From Calocera cornea HHB12733 (Eukaryota > Basidiomycota > Dacrymycetes > Dacrymycetales > Dacrymycetaceae), in assembly GCA_001632435.1 (NCBI GenBank), contig KV424029.1, positions 1 through 64,000 of the forward strand: DNA of 64,000 nucleotides, read 5' to 3'. How positions within the stretch are numbered: position 1 is the stretch's first letter; the number at the start of each line of letters is the position of its first letter. This document shows positions 43,763-53,737 of the stretch, piece by piece. The notes under the pieces are model-generated. The model was not told where the DNA came from, did not search any database, and saw nothing but the letters and a program-made list of their open reading frames with translations. Made by a program: the position numbers and the translations under genes.

Positions 43763-45945
43763 TCATAATGTTGTACGGAAGTTGTTTAGGTGCGTCGATA
43801 CGCTAGTATACAGAACGTCGAGCGGTCTTGCAGCCAGCCAAGGCGGGAGTTCCTCCTGCGGTCTCTTCAGCATGAATATGGTGATGAGTGAATTGACCCA
43901 CCGGAAAAAGGCATCCTGTAGTTCCCTGAGATATTTGGTGTACCTTTCCCCTAAGAGCTCGATCGTTTCGGTGGTTAGTCCGTCCCTGACGAGATCGTCA
44001 GCCCCTTTCGTGAGCTGCAGTGGATTGTCCGTCTTCCGATCTTCAGCTGGCAGATAATCAGCGGCTTGATCCAGGAGGAGCCTCTGAGAGTGGTCAATAT
44101 CCTGGCGCATTTTCAAGTCGATGTTCTTATGCAGCTGTGCGAATGTCTTGTCTCCGAAATCTTCCAGAGCATCGTGGCTACAGCGCAGCACACGGCACCA
44201 ACGCAATTGCACCTTTCTAAGCAGGTGAAGCTTGCGACGGTCTCCAGGTCGGCACCCGAAGGTTTGGATCTTTGCGGTGATACGCTCAAGCCCGTCGGGA
44301 ACATGCATGTTAAAGAAGGCAAGGCGGCCTTCTGCGCGCGTAGACATCTGTTTGAAACCTACCTGTTTGTGTGTCCGCAGCATCTCCAAAAAACACGGGA
44401 GGGTCCGTTCCGCAACTGAGTCCGTGAGCTCAGGCAGATACCATCCATCGTCCAGAATCTGGTGGCTTGTTCAGTAATGTGGCAGGCAATAGGAGCATGA
44501 CATACCTCTAGGATCCCCCCTGGCGCGAGTAAGGAGGACAACGTCTACCACATTACATGAGAAGGTTATCGAGCTGACAAGCACTCAATTACTTACCTGC
44601 ATAACCTGCTTCCACTATAAGGGTGTTCATTAACAGCTCATTATGGTTCACAGTAGACTGAAATACACGCACCTTGGGCCAAGGTATGGCGATGCTCATA
44701 TTGGCGACACGGATGTAGTTGAACTGTCCGAGATTTCGTCTATCCATCGGAGAAAGGTCCCTAAGACGAAGGTTCAACCCGATTGAAGGAGGTCGACAGT
44801 GGTCACTTACGTGATGTCTCCATAGCTGTATTTAATCCTTTCTTGCTGATCATTAGGCATACTGCAGGATGTGTATTGTCTGATATCAAAGCCCGTGAAC
44901 TGGGAGAACTGGAAAGCACGTCAGTCACTTGAGATTCACGAATTGATGGACTGTGACCTACGCGCCATTGCCATGATGCAAAACGTAGCCAGTACCCATA
45001 GCCACAACCAACGTCTAGAACCTTCTCAGGTGGTGGCATCTGCTCGAGGAATGTTGGTTTCCGGAACATGTCGTGCTCATCGTAATAGACTTGATAAAGC
45101 ATATACTTCTCTCTGCATGATATAGCTCAGCGATCGTGCAAGACCAACATCATTGAAACATACATGCGGCGAACTTCTTTTCCCGCAGATAGCAGGTACC
45201 CCTCGATGGGTGCTTCGAGTCCTCCGAGTGTCTCCTTGTTGATTGACTCCGAGTCGGAGTCGGAGAGATTGCCGTCGTCCGAGGAAGGGAGAGGGTGTGG
45301 GGGCCGGCGGGTTGGAACAGGTGGGATAGGGCCTGCAGGAGGGGGGCCGCGTGGGGACAAGGTGTGTGTTCCATGACCCGATATTGTCGACACCGGCGAT
45401 AACCCGGAACTTCTCGAAAAGTCTTGCGATTTGGCGCTCCTTATGAACGGAGTCCGGGGTGTGCGCATGGTATCTGCCATTTCCGGCAATATACTGTTGC
45501 CTTGAGCAGCTGCAATAGTGGTATTGATCGGACTGAGGACAGGACGGCGGGCAGATCGATTCGAGCTCGGTGACATGGGGACAACTGACGGAGCATTCAT
45601 GCTGGATACAGTGGGAGCCCTTGGCCTGGCATTGGGAATTGACACGTTGGGCGGCGGGGATCTCGCATTCATGCTTGATGTCGGTGGGACTGGTGGTATG
45701 GCGCTTTGGATTGGCGGAATGAGGGGCGGAGATCTTGCGTTGGATGATGGGATTGTTGGGACCGGTGGTGTGTTATTGGACCTGGAGGTAGCTGGAGTAC
45801 GTCTAGTTCTGTTGCGTCGAGGAGGACCGTCGGTTGCGTAGCCATCGTCGATAGACGGTTCCGCTTGCTGTGTCTTTGGCTCCTTGCGGAGAAACGAGCG
45901 GAGGCCTCCAAAGAGACTGTGCTTGCGATTACGAGGTGTAGACAT
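43763..45945 (-). CDS. Two-part methyltransferase family, member D (possible frameshift)
   Basis: Exons in order of transcription: 45945-45164, 45112-44962, 44899-44811, 44760-44673, 44614-44597, 44544-44506, 44460-43763; about 621 codons. N-terminal region: MSTPRNRKHSLF, DDGYATD, repeated NARSPP, LSDSDSES. Catalytic part: KVLDVGCGYGYWLRFA, FNYIRVANMSIAIPW, LLAPGGILE, LDDGW. The 18-nt microexon is present as in C. In the last exon the frame that begins LDDGWYLPEL meets a stop, while the open frame to 43763 is offset by one base. One extra T in the T6 run at 44388-44393 would join them (VF-LEML). This could be a sequencing error or a recent disabling deletion. The C-terminal half is longer than in the relatives and ends in a MLKRPQEELPP segment. 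Confidence 0.7.
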
Positions 45946-45991
45946 GGTGATAGCAAGGAGCGAATTACTCACAGATGGTCTTGGGCCAGTA

Positions 45992-45998
45992 TTTATAC
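45992..45998 (-). promoter_or_regulatory. TATA box of methyltransferase D
   Basis: gtataaa on the minus strand, 47-53 bp upstream of the ATG. Confidence 0.6.
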
Positions 45999-46791
45999 GT
46001 GTACGGAGTAGCTGTACACGTAATGGCTTGGAGGTACGTGGCCCTCTGATGCGTCCGGATAGTAGCGCTAGTAGTAGTGCTATGCAGCCACGCTCCTCAC
46101 CTTGAGGCACGCAGGAGGTCAAGTGCGCCGGGAGGATGGAGGACCGAAAGGAGCGGCCGAGAGCCCCTGCGCCACAGTACATAACCTAGTCATCTTCAAG
46201 ATGATGGCACCGGTCAAGCGCCGACATGCATGCTTGCTATGCATGTAGCGTAGAGTCATCGGCAAGTTCGCGTGGCATGGTCGTGGTCCGAAGGGTGCGA
46301 CATCGGGTATCCATCGAAGTAAGTCGACGCTGCACAGAAGCCAGACTCAGGATAGCAGAGTCAAGGATGCGATGCAATTGTTTGTCGAAGTCGAACAGTC
46401 AGATCCTCCTACTAGAGACATAATAGCGCAGATAGATGGGCGAAGGGAGAGCAGGGATAACATAGAGAAAAGCTTGCTGCATGGCCGACTGAGTATCCAA
46501 TGGCATCTAGAGCAAGCGGCGCGACGCGTTGTTTACCTGCAACCCTATCGCCGAGAGCGGCGCGTTTCGGCGATAGCGTCTCAGTGCTTCATGAAGCTGG
46601 ATGGGAAGCGCAACGGCCATCATCAGGCTTAGAAGATTGGGGGCAGGGAGTAATGGGCATGTTATATCATTAATTCGTGACGTGATTAGCAATCGGAAAA
46701 GCGGATGTAGTGCGATCATACTGGAGCTATGTTACAATTAGAACTAGGGCCCGACAGCTCTTGCATCGTGTATGGGCTGGTGTCTCAAGCC
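45999..46791. other. Spacer between D and E
   Basis: About 800 bp carrying the upstream promoter of D and the 3' flank of E. No methyltransferase coding was found downstream of E on the minus strand. Confidence 0.5.
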
Positions 46792-48391
46792 TCACTCAAA
46801 CTTCACGCCTCCATATGCCTCACTCTCGCTGTGTTTCGAGCTACTGCTGCTCGAATAGTTGCTTTGAGGGACGGGAAGCTGGTTGTGGCTGGTGCTAGTC
46901 GTGTATGCGGTCCGTCCTCCCGCTGAGCGTCCCCGTACTTCGCTGACGGTCCTAGCACGGAGATTGCCGCCGAGCCTCGACGGACCGGCACGCTCCGTAT
47001 CGGTCATCGTACTGCTGGATGGCGCCATACGGCTGGGCATTGCGAGTGGGGTCTGAGGCCGTGCGGAACGTGGTGGAGGTGGGAGCACAGTAGTATCAGA
47101 CGGCGGGGGAAGCTGGGGAGGGAGCTGTCGTCCACGACCACCTGGCGAGAGCGGCGACTGAGGCGACCCTGGACTCATCGAGCTCGCCGACGGCTGCTTG
47201 ATGTGGATAACTGGAACCGGCTGCGACTTCCCAGCGCTCGACCCGGAACCGACGAACGACTGCGGCGGTCCGTTGCTGCCCATGAACGGAGGTTGGGTGG
47301 AGATCGTGGGATGACGCCGCAGGGAGGGAGCCGACGGTGGTTGCGCCGACCCAGATGACGTTCCCGGCTCAGATGGCTGCGTTCTTCCAACAGGCTGTTG
47401 CAAGCTCCTGCTGGGCGTCTCCAGAAAGGCGGGTATTCCAGCCCGAGGGTTCGATAAGGCGGGTTGGGCGAAGCCGCGAGGAGGGTTTGGCAGCGACGCC
47501 GCCAACACGTTCGAGGCCGACCATTGAGGAGCACTTGGAATGTTCTTGCTATCCTTGTAAGAGCCCAGATACACAGGACCTTTCGAGCGGCTTACGGGAG
47601 GCGGCTGCTCTCTTCTCGGTGGCAAGCCGGTGCCGATGGGTAGATAGGGCCGGTACTCGCTGGTTGGAGCTTTCGAACCCGACGATCCTGGTGTCGCCGA
47701 TCTTGATGGGGCGTCTATCCTCGGCTGGGTCGGCCTTCCGCTTCCTCCGAGCGGTTTGCTGCCCCGATCTCTGGCTTCTTGCAGCCTCTTCCGCTCTGCC
47801 GCCGATCCCAGGGAGTTTGTGACCCAGGGGGGTGGGGGCAGGTCGTCCGAGCCGTCGTCTTCAGGGCGGCTCTGCGCTGGACCTGGCCCAGCTCCTCTGG
47901 TGGTGCCGGGTGCTGGGCCCAAGGCAGCTGCTCGCCGGAGATGGGGTGGGAGAGCGGGGACAAGCGGGATCGGCTCGCTAGGCTGCGTCTCCGGACGGTG
48001 CATCGGCCAGGGGATGTTGCTCAACGAGAGCGTCCGCCCGCGCTGTAGTGGTGCTTGGGTCGGTGGACCGGCTCTGTTCGACCTTGACCTCGATCCGGAA
48101 GGAGCTGGCGTCGCGGAGCGTGGAGGTAGGGCAGGCGTGGCTTCAGGCGGCGGCGGTCCAGCCGGTATCAGCCCGTGGAGCATCCTCAGGTCCGCCAGCT
48201 CAGGCTGTGGCCCTACTCCCAGGACAGCGAAGTTAGCGACATCTCGTGACGGGTCTTTGCACCGTTTCCTCACCTATGGGCGAGGATACATGCGGTCTTC
48301 GATTCTCACGAGATTTCTCCTTCTTCGCCGTCCAAGGCAACTTGAGCTTACTGAACGGGTTCGACTTCCTGTTCGGCGGTTGGTCCGACAT
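46792..48391 (-). CDS. Pro/Ser-rich disordered protein in the methyltransferase cluster (member E?)
   Basis: Join (transcription order) 48391-48274, 48212-46792; 512 aa, 61-nt phase-1 intron. It starts MSDQPPNRKSNPFSKLKLPW, resembling the basic MS-x-R start of member D, then LRMLHGLIPAG and long Pro/Ser/Gln-rich stretches (TPALPPRSATP, PPPPWVTNSLG, SPGSPQSPLSPGG), ending YSSSSSSKHSESE. No domain, GY-x-TD motif or methyltransferase motif was found. Its position between family members and a TATA box about 45 bp upstream suggest a relative that lost or never had the catalytic part. It could equally be an unrelated disordered protein. Confidence 0.65.
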
Positions 48392-48431
48392 AGTGGAAGG
48401 TACGATGGACGAAGGAGGGCGAAGATCGACC

Positions 48432-48439
48432 TTTATATG
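48432..48439 (-). promoter_or_regulatory. TATA box of gene E
   Basis: catataaa on the minus strand, 41-48 bp upstream of the ATG, the same layout as the methyltransferase genes. Confidence 0.6.
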
Positions 48440-49546
48440 CGGGGGAGATGAGCGTCCTGGTTCTGCTGCCATGTGAACTGGGAGAGTGGTGCGCATATAC
48501 CGAGGCTTGGCGACCTCCTGACTGGCGCGATACGGCGGCACAGCACTGGAAACGCCGAGGCACTGCTGGTATGGCGAGGCAAGCAGACGTCTAGTCGGGG
48601 ATCGGAGACGTAAGTCCAGGTCAAGTCAGGCGAGGACGTGCAAGTGCGAGTCAGGAAGCAAAGACCGCCTATAGTCCGGACCGCGCCAAAATGGGAGTCA
48701 TGGCTCGCCAAAACAGGGGACGCGGGCGTGCGCCCTGGGCTTCCAGCATGTTCATCTTCGAGGCGGGAGCAGGGAAGCGCGCGTCTTCTGAGGTCGAGTG
48801 ACCGGGAGCTTGGAAACGGGGTGCGAGCCGAGCGCTGCGCGACTTTGATCCGCGAGTTATATGAGGGCACAGAAGACATGGCTTTAGAGCTGGGCGCATA
48901 GACCCTCACAACGAAGGGTTCCGACGGGTATGGTCATCAATTGCCTCGATGCCGTGCCGGAGGCCTGAGCAAGCGATGTTAGTGGGCGTAAGATGCGGGG
49001 TTTGGGAGGTGCAGTTTACGCTATGGCCCTCAGTTGAGAAAGAGGAAAGCTGGCATCAGCTTCCCATGTACACAGTTTCTAGCTACTTTATAGCAAAATC
49101 TGGGCTACAACTTAAATCAAAAGGAGTACAATCCCCATGAATCCCTCCTAGGCTCCTGGATTGTATTGTAGATTATGATTTTGCTATCAGTGGTATCAAA
49201 TACTAAGCGCGGAACTTCCGCGAGGCGCCCATAGTCAAATTAGGCGCCCATGTCTCTGTCCTAAGTCCTCAGGAAAGAACCACTGGCTGTCCCACAAATG
49301 CTGCAATGCAGAAAATTGAAGCGATGTGGTACTCACCTGCTGCATGCCGGCTGACATACAAGGTAAGATTGAAAGTTTTCAGCTCTAAATCATGTTTTTG
49401 GTCGCCATCAGGCAGCAGGCTCCTCATGATTTACCAGTCATAATAAATAGATGTTGGGAAAGCATGTTGGTAGGTCTCAAATGAAAGAAGAGCGCAACCC
49501 ACGTTTCAATCACGGTCGCGCATCTAATGAGCAGAACGAGGGCTGA
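48440..49546. other. Spacer with fold-back element
   Basis: About 1.1 kb with no gene. It contains the 96-bp foldback listed separately, around which the sequence is AT-richer. Confidence 0.5.
49091..49186. repeat. 96-bp fold-back (MITE-like)
   Basis: Terminal arms tagcaaaatc (49091-49100) and gattttgcta (49177-49186) are perfectly inverted. Further inward, ctacaa pairs with ttgtag and tacaatcc with ggattgta, around a loop containing cctagg. It could be a small non-autonomous transposon or a structured transcript. No target duplication is obvious. Confidence 0.6.
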
Positions 49547-50860
49547 TTACACTGTGAAAGCACTGGCCTGTGGAAGACATACAGGTCCAACAATCACCGA
49601 ACATATCTCATAATTTCGTCGCATTAAGGGCAAAGTGCCAACAGTGCACCGATAGTGCCTGATGTTGAAGGTGGAGCCATTATAAGTGTGTCGCAGTGGC
49701 TCTCCAAAACGGCCGATAAGCGGGCGCAAATAATTGCGAGAACGATTGAACACACTGCTCGAACCGTAGAACAGTTGGTGCGCGAGTGTACAATCCATGT
49801 TCAGATATCCAGAGAGGGCATCACAGCAAAGCATTATGGCCTGATGCCATCTGAGTCCTTCATTGACGGTCTTGAATGGCAATCTGACTGGGACCGTGGT
49901 CCTGCTTTCCATCTCACTCGCAAGAACGGAATCCATCCCAGACATGTGAGACATCGCCTCAGCGGTAGCCTCCGCTTGTCGTGGCAAGTCAATACCACGG
50001 CCAAAGAGAATGTCCCGGAAGTACTGTTACTGACAGAGTTTACCGTGGACATCGCCTACAGATAGCGGTGGGGGCAGCTGATAGTCGCCAATAATCTGTG
50101 GGTGCAGTGAGCAAATATTGTACGTGTAAAAGGGGAGCTGATACCACCGGTATACCTTCTGGCTTCAGCAGCATTGCGAGCTCCTGATAACGTCAGCGAA
50201 GGCTCTACGATCATTGACCAGAACACTGACCAGAAGTAATCTGTCCCACTTCACGCGATGACATGTCAGAAGCAGTACCGAGAGTTTGTAGACATATACA
50301 GCACCTCAGTGTTCGGAATTGCGAGGGCCATATTCGCTACTCGGATGTAATCGAACTGATTGGATCGGAAGGGTAGTGGGTTCGCGCTTCTGTTCTCACA
50401 TCTGACACAAGCCGGATGGTGATTCTATTGAGAAACTGGACATACGGGAGATCGTGCTAAACAAATGTAACCCTCGCTGCAGCGTGGAGCAGTAACGAGA
50501 CTCCTCCCTGCTCACGGCAACCAGCGCAACAAATCGTGTATTCTTATATGCGCATGAGTGAGACGGAAGTATGGAGCAAGAACGTTACTCACCGGCCAAC
50601 GACTTTGCATAGAGGCGTAACGGACCCAAAAGCCGAAACCACACCCGACATCCAATACTCGTTCCGGTTGTCGAATATTTGGGAAACGATAAAAAGCAGG
50701 GTTGTCATCATATTCCCCGTAGATAGAAGTAGTGATCCAGCGTTCCCTGCCGAGTGAATTAGAGTACCCTTCAGGGGCTGAATACGGCATGCTTACATTT
50801 CGCTAGCATGATGACCATATGGCGAAAGGGGGTAGGGCACGTCCATGACAGACGGGGACG
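49547..50860 (-). pseudogene. Two-part methyltransferase family, member F, truncated pseudogene
   Basis: The disordered N-terminal exon is missing except its last part (MDVPYPLSP, ending 50797). Recognisable pieces: 50746-50593 with RVLDVGCGFGFWVRYA; a diverged exon around 50480-50550; 50389-50305 with FDYIRVANMALAIP, the same 85-nt length as in C; LLKPEGI near 50160; and a long last part to 49547 with LRWHQAIML and YNGSTF. Damage: the 18-nt microexon has no acceptor and is shortened, IIGDY replaces the expected DDGW context, and an in-frame TAA at 50027-50029 cuts the helical insert. It is closest to C and D. Confidence 0.7.
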
Positions 50861-51811
50861 ATTTTCTGTCCGTGCCCCTATCAGAGGGTGAACCGGCTCT
50901 GAGAGACCTTCTTCAGCTGGAGCGAGATTGTTCGGGCGGTGCATGAAGCAGGTTGCCGCCCGAGCAGCCATTCAATTGGTCTAGGTCTTGTGCGAACTTC
51001 CAATGCTGCAGTACCTGCTGCGGCACCAATAGATTTCGTAGCTGAATATCGTATTCAATACCCAGTTCCAAGCTAAGGTCCACGTCCAAAGGAGTGACGG
51101 GCTCCTCCGAGGCTGTTTGTGACTTGCCCTTGCACCTTCTGAAACAAAGTATTTCGGATGCGAAGCAAACAGAAACTTGAATTTGAAAATGCTGTCTAGA
51201 TCGACACGAAGTGCTGAAGAGGCGAGCCCATTATGCCGTGAAGAGCCATCGCCGTGTAAGCGCCCGAACAATCGTGCATTCGACTCATCGCGCCGCATAG
51301 ATGCATGTTGCAGAAGGCGCTGTATTGCCGTAGAAGGGCCGATCAATGATTGACCAGATATAGACCGCAGAGCGATGGTCGACGGATACGTGATGCGGCC
51401 CACATGCGTCCGCCGAAGACCAGATCAACCCGGTGTCCGAGGAGGGCCAAGTCATGCGAGCACCGCTTGTGAGGCAAGGACTGTAGAGCGGAGAAGTATC
51501 AGCAGTCACAAGCGCAGTGCGTATACAGAGAATATGTTCCATATGAGGAACGTTCTGAGCCGAAGGTCGATGCGATGGGATCTGAGGGAGCTCTGATATA
51601 TCCGCAGGAGGGATATTGCCGAGGCCATATGTCCCAAGCAGCAGTGCATCTATCCATGGCAACGGCGTAAGAAGCGGATCAATATAACTGGGTTGCAGAG
51701 ACCATCAATACAGTACGTATTTGCACATGGGGGTGATACATAACGGAGGTACAGCAGCTCCTCCCTATAGGGCAGTACGGCGAGCGTGAGCCGAACTCGA
51801 AGAAGGCACAT
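50861..51811. other. Region with unassigned minus-strand frame
   Basis: About 950 bp. A frame of 126 codons on the minus strand (51285-51662) looks protein-like in composition (PWIDALLLGTYGLGNIPP) and stays open for several codons upstream, with a second overlapping frame at 50981-51403. I could not assemble a convincing spliced gene and recognised no family. It may be a remnant upstream of member F or a hypothetical gene. Confidence 0.35.
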
Positions 51812-52284
51812 CTAATCCTCCTCCTTTTTGGGCGGCGGTCCACACGGCTGCAGCATTTTCTAATATTCAGGTGTCAGACATGGCGGCGTGAAGGAGCGGG
51901 CAGGTGGGCGCACCTCAGTCATCTCGAACTTGACCCGTCCTGTAGCCTCTCCATCTGCCAAAGCGAGGTAGGATAATAATGGCGCATGACCGACAATAGA
52001 AGCATAGGTGTCGCGGTGCTGGTGTGTTATCCAGTCACTGTACACATCCGTCAGTTCAAGGAGAGGCCAGAGGAGCGGAGCGACGTACTACTTGGTGATA
52101 TCAGCATGGCCTGTGCCGGTGTATCGAGCGTGCACTACATGAGGAGTTAGCACACCTCTACGGCCCAGATAGCACGCAGGACTCACGATGCTCTAGCTGG
52201 GTGTTCGCCGTATAACGGAGTTCAGAAGACTGTTCAACATTCTCAGCGATATACAGCAGGATTGGCATGCGACGTGCTCACCAT
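51812..52284 (-). CDS. SF3B5: SF3B5 / SF3b10, U2 snRNP SF3b subunit
   Basis: Exons in order of transcription: 52284-52282 (the ATG alone), 52229-52187, 52134-52089, 52037-51914, 51859-51812; 87 aa, against 86 in human. It is the small subunit of the SF3b complex that clamps the branch-point helix in the U2 snRNP; nuclear. The spliced product is co-linear with the family: TANTQLEHLHARYTGTGHAD, HQHRDTYASIVGH, LLSYLALADGE, RVKFEMTEKMLQPCGPP. The first coding exon is just the start codon: ATG is followed directly by the donor GTGAGC, and the acceptor gaacag leads into SSELRY. Without that splice the N terminus would be a poor match. Four introns in 264 coding bases. It is transcribed divergently from the exosome-cofactor gene. 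Confidence 0.93.
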
Positions 52285-52447
52285 CTGGTATGACGAAGCA
52301 GCGCGGGATGGCCGTTTGGGTGAGGATGGCGGCCTTGGCTGGGGCCGGAGGCAGAAGACCAAATTGCCTTTTGCGGAATTCACATTCCCTTATTTTGGGC
52401 AAGTCCGCCGTGACCGGCGTCTGCTCGTCTCTTCACCACTTGGCAAA
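52285..52447. promoter_or_regulatory. Divergent promoter, SF3B5 / LRP1
   Basis: Only 163 bp separates the two start codons, so both genes of RNA metabolism must share a bidirectional control region and very short 5' UTRs. No clear TATA box is present. Confidence 0.7.
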
Positions 52448-53389
52448 ATGAGCGCTTCAGGCACCCAGCCTGAGGAAACGGCTCTTAATAAGGCAGAAGA
52501 TCTGGCTGATGCTATAGAAGATCTGGAAGAAATGTTCGCGCCTTTGCTTGAGGTGCCGCTGGCGGAAACCCTGCAGAAGCTGGAGCTCTTGCAGAGCGCG
52601 CAACTAGAGGTCTCCCTGGCTTATGCTATTCACGATCTGCTATGGAGTGAGTTGTATTGCTTGCTTGATGTGGGTGTGATCTGATGGATTGTTGCTAGTG
52701 TATCTCAAGTGCAAAGGCATCGATGCGAATGAGCACCCTGTGGCCGGTGAACTGGTACGCTGTCTCTTCTCTACGAGTTTTTGTCCGATACTGGACTATA
52801 ACTCCAGAGCCGCCTCAAAGCCTATTTCCGCAAAGTAAAAGAAGCAGAGAACCCGCCTGCTCCGCAGCAGCGCCATCTCGCAGTAGACAAGAGCGCCGCC
52901 TCGCGATTCATCAACCACGCGCTCTCAGCAGCTCAAACGCTGCAAGATGAGGAACGGCAACCGACGGGCAAGGAGCCATATCAGGCACAGGATGTCGTCA
53001 ACCCAAATGTGTTCTTCGACAAGGGCCAGACAACCATGCTTAACTGGATGCCGGCTAAGGCCAAGAAGCTGGATGAAGTGCTGCAGGAGCGGGAGGAGGG
53101 CGAAGAGAGCGAGCTGGAGATGATGGATGGGGATGCAGAAGACGTCGAGGAGATAGAGAAAGAAGCTGACACGGCCGGGTCTAGGCCGTCTGGTCTGAGC
53201 CCTGCCAGCGGGGAGTCGAATAAAGGGAAGGGGAAGGGGAAGCGCCCACGCGAAGATCCATTTGCAGGTGAGTTCAGCTGCTGTCCTCCTCGACACAACT
53301 TGCTCACGAGGATCATAGGCTATGGTGGGAAGCCAGCATCTTCAGGACAACCGTCGAAAAAGAAGAAAAAGAAGGCATCGAAAAGCTGA
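52448..53389 (+). CDS. LRP1: C1D/Rrp47/Lrp1-type nuclear exosome cofactor
   Basis: Join 52448-52646, 52699-52754, 52808-53267, 53319-53389; 261 aa. Family members bind Rrp6 and bring structured RNA precursors to the nuclear exosome. The Sas10/C1D domain spans residues 10-110: EDLADAIEDLEEMFAPL, LQSAQLEVSLAYAIHDLLWMYLKCKGIDANEHPV, LSRLKAYFRKVKE. The middle is acidic and the C terminus is a lysine-rich tail (KKKKKKASKS), as usual for RNA binding in this family. Introns are 52, 53 and 51 nt. The start is the first ATG after the divergent promoter. Confidence 0.9.
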
Positions 53390-53737
53390 AGCCCTCGCAG
53401 ACTGTAGCAAGGTTACCAGCGCGCACTTGATACCATCGCATCCGCATCTGTACTACCATCACACATGCATTCTATAAACGATATAATTCATTGCTTTGGT
53501 TTGCTTCACTTCCAAGCCCGTTGAGGGGCACTCTAGTTGTACACTACCTAACAACCTCGACCCTCGAGATCCTCCATCGCAGAACACGTCCGCGCCCACT
53601 CAACCCAGCATACACTACCCCGTATACATGTTACTCAGACAAGCCGAAAAGAAAGGAGAAGTGTGGTAAGGGATGGTACAGTAATGTCACAAACGAGAGA
53701 TGGTCCTCAGAAAAAGCACATACGGGAGTTGCTAGAG
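53390..53737. other. Convergent spacer
   Basis: A 348-bp spacer between the 3' ends of LRP1 and the F-box gene. No feature recognised. Confidence 0.5.
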
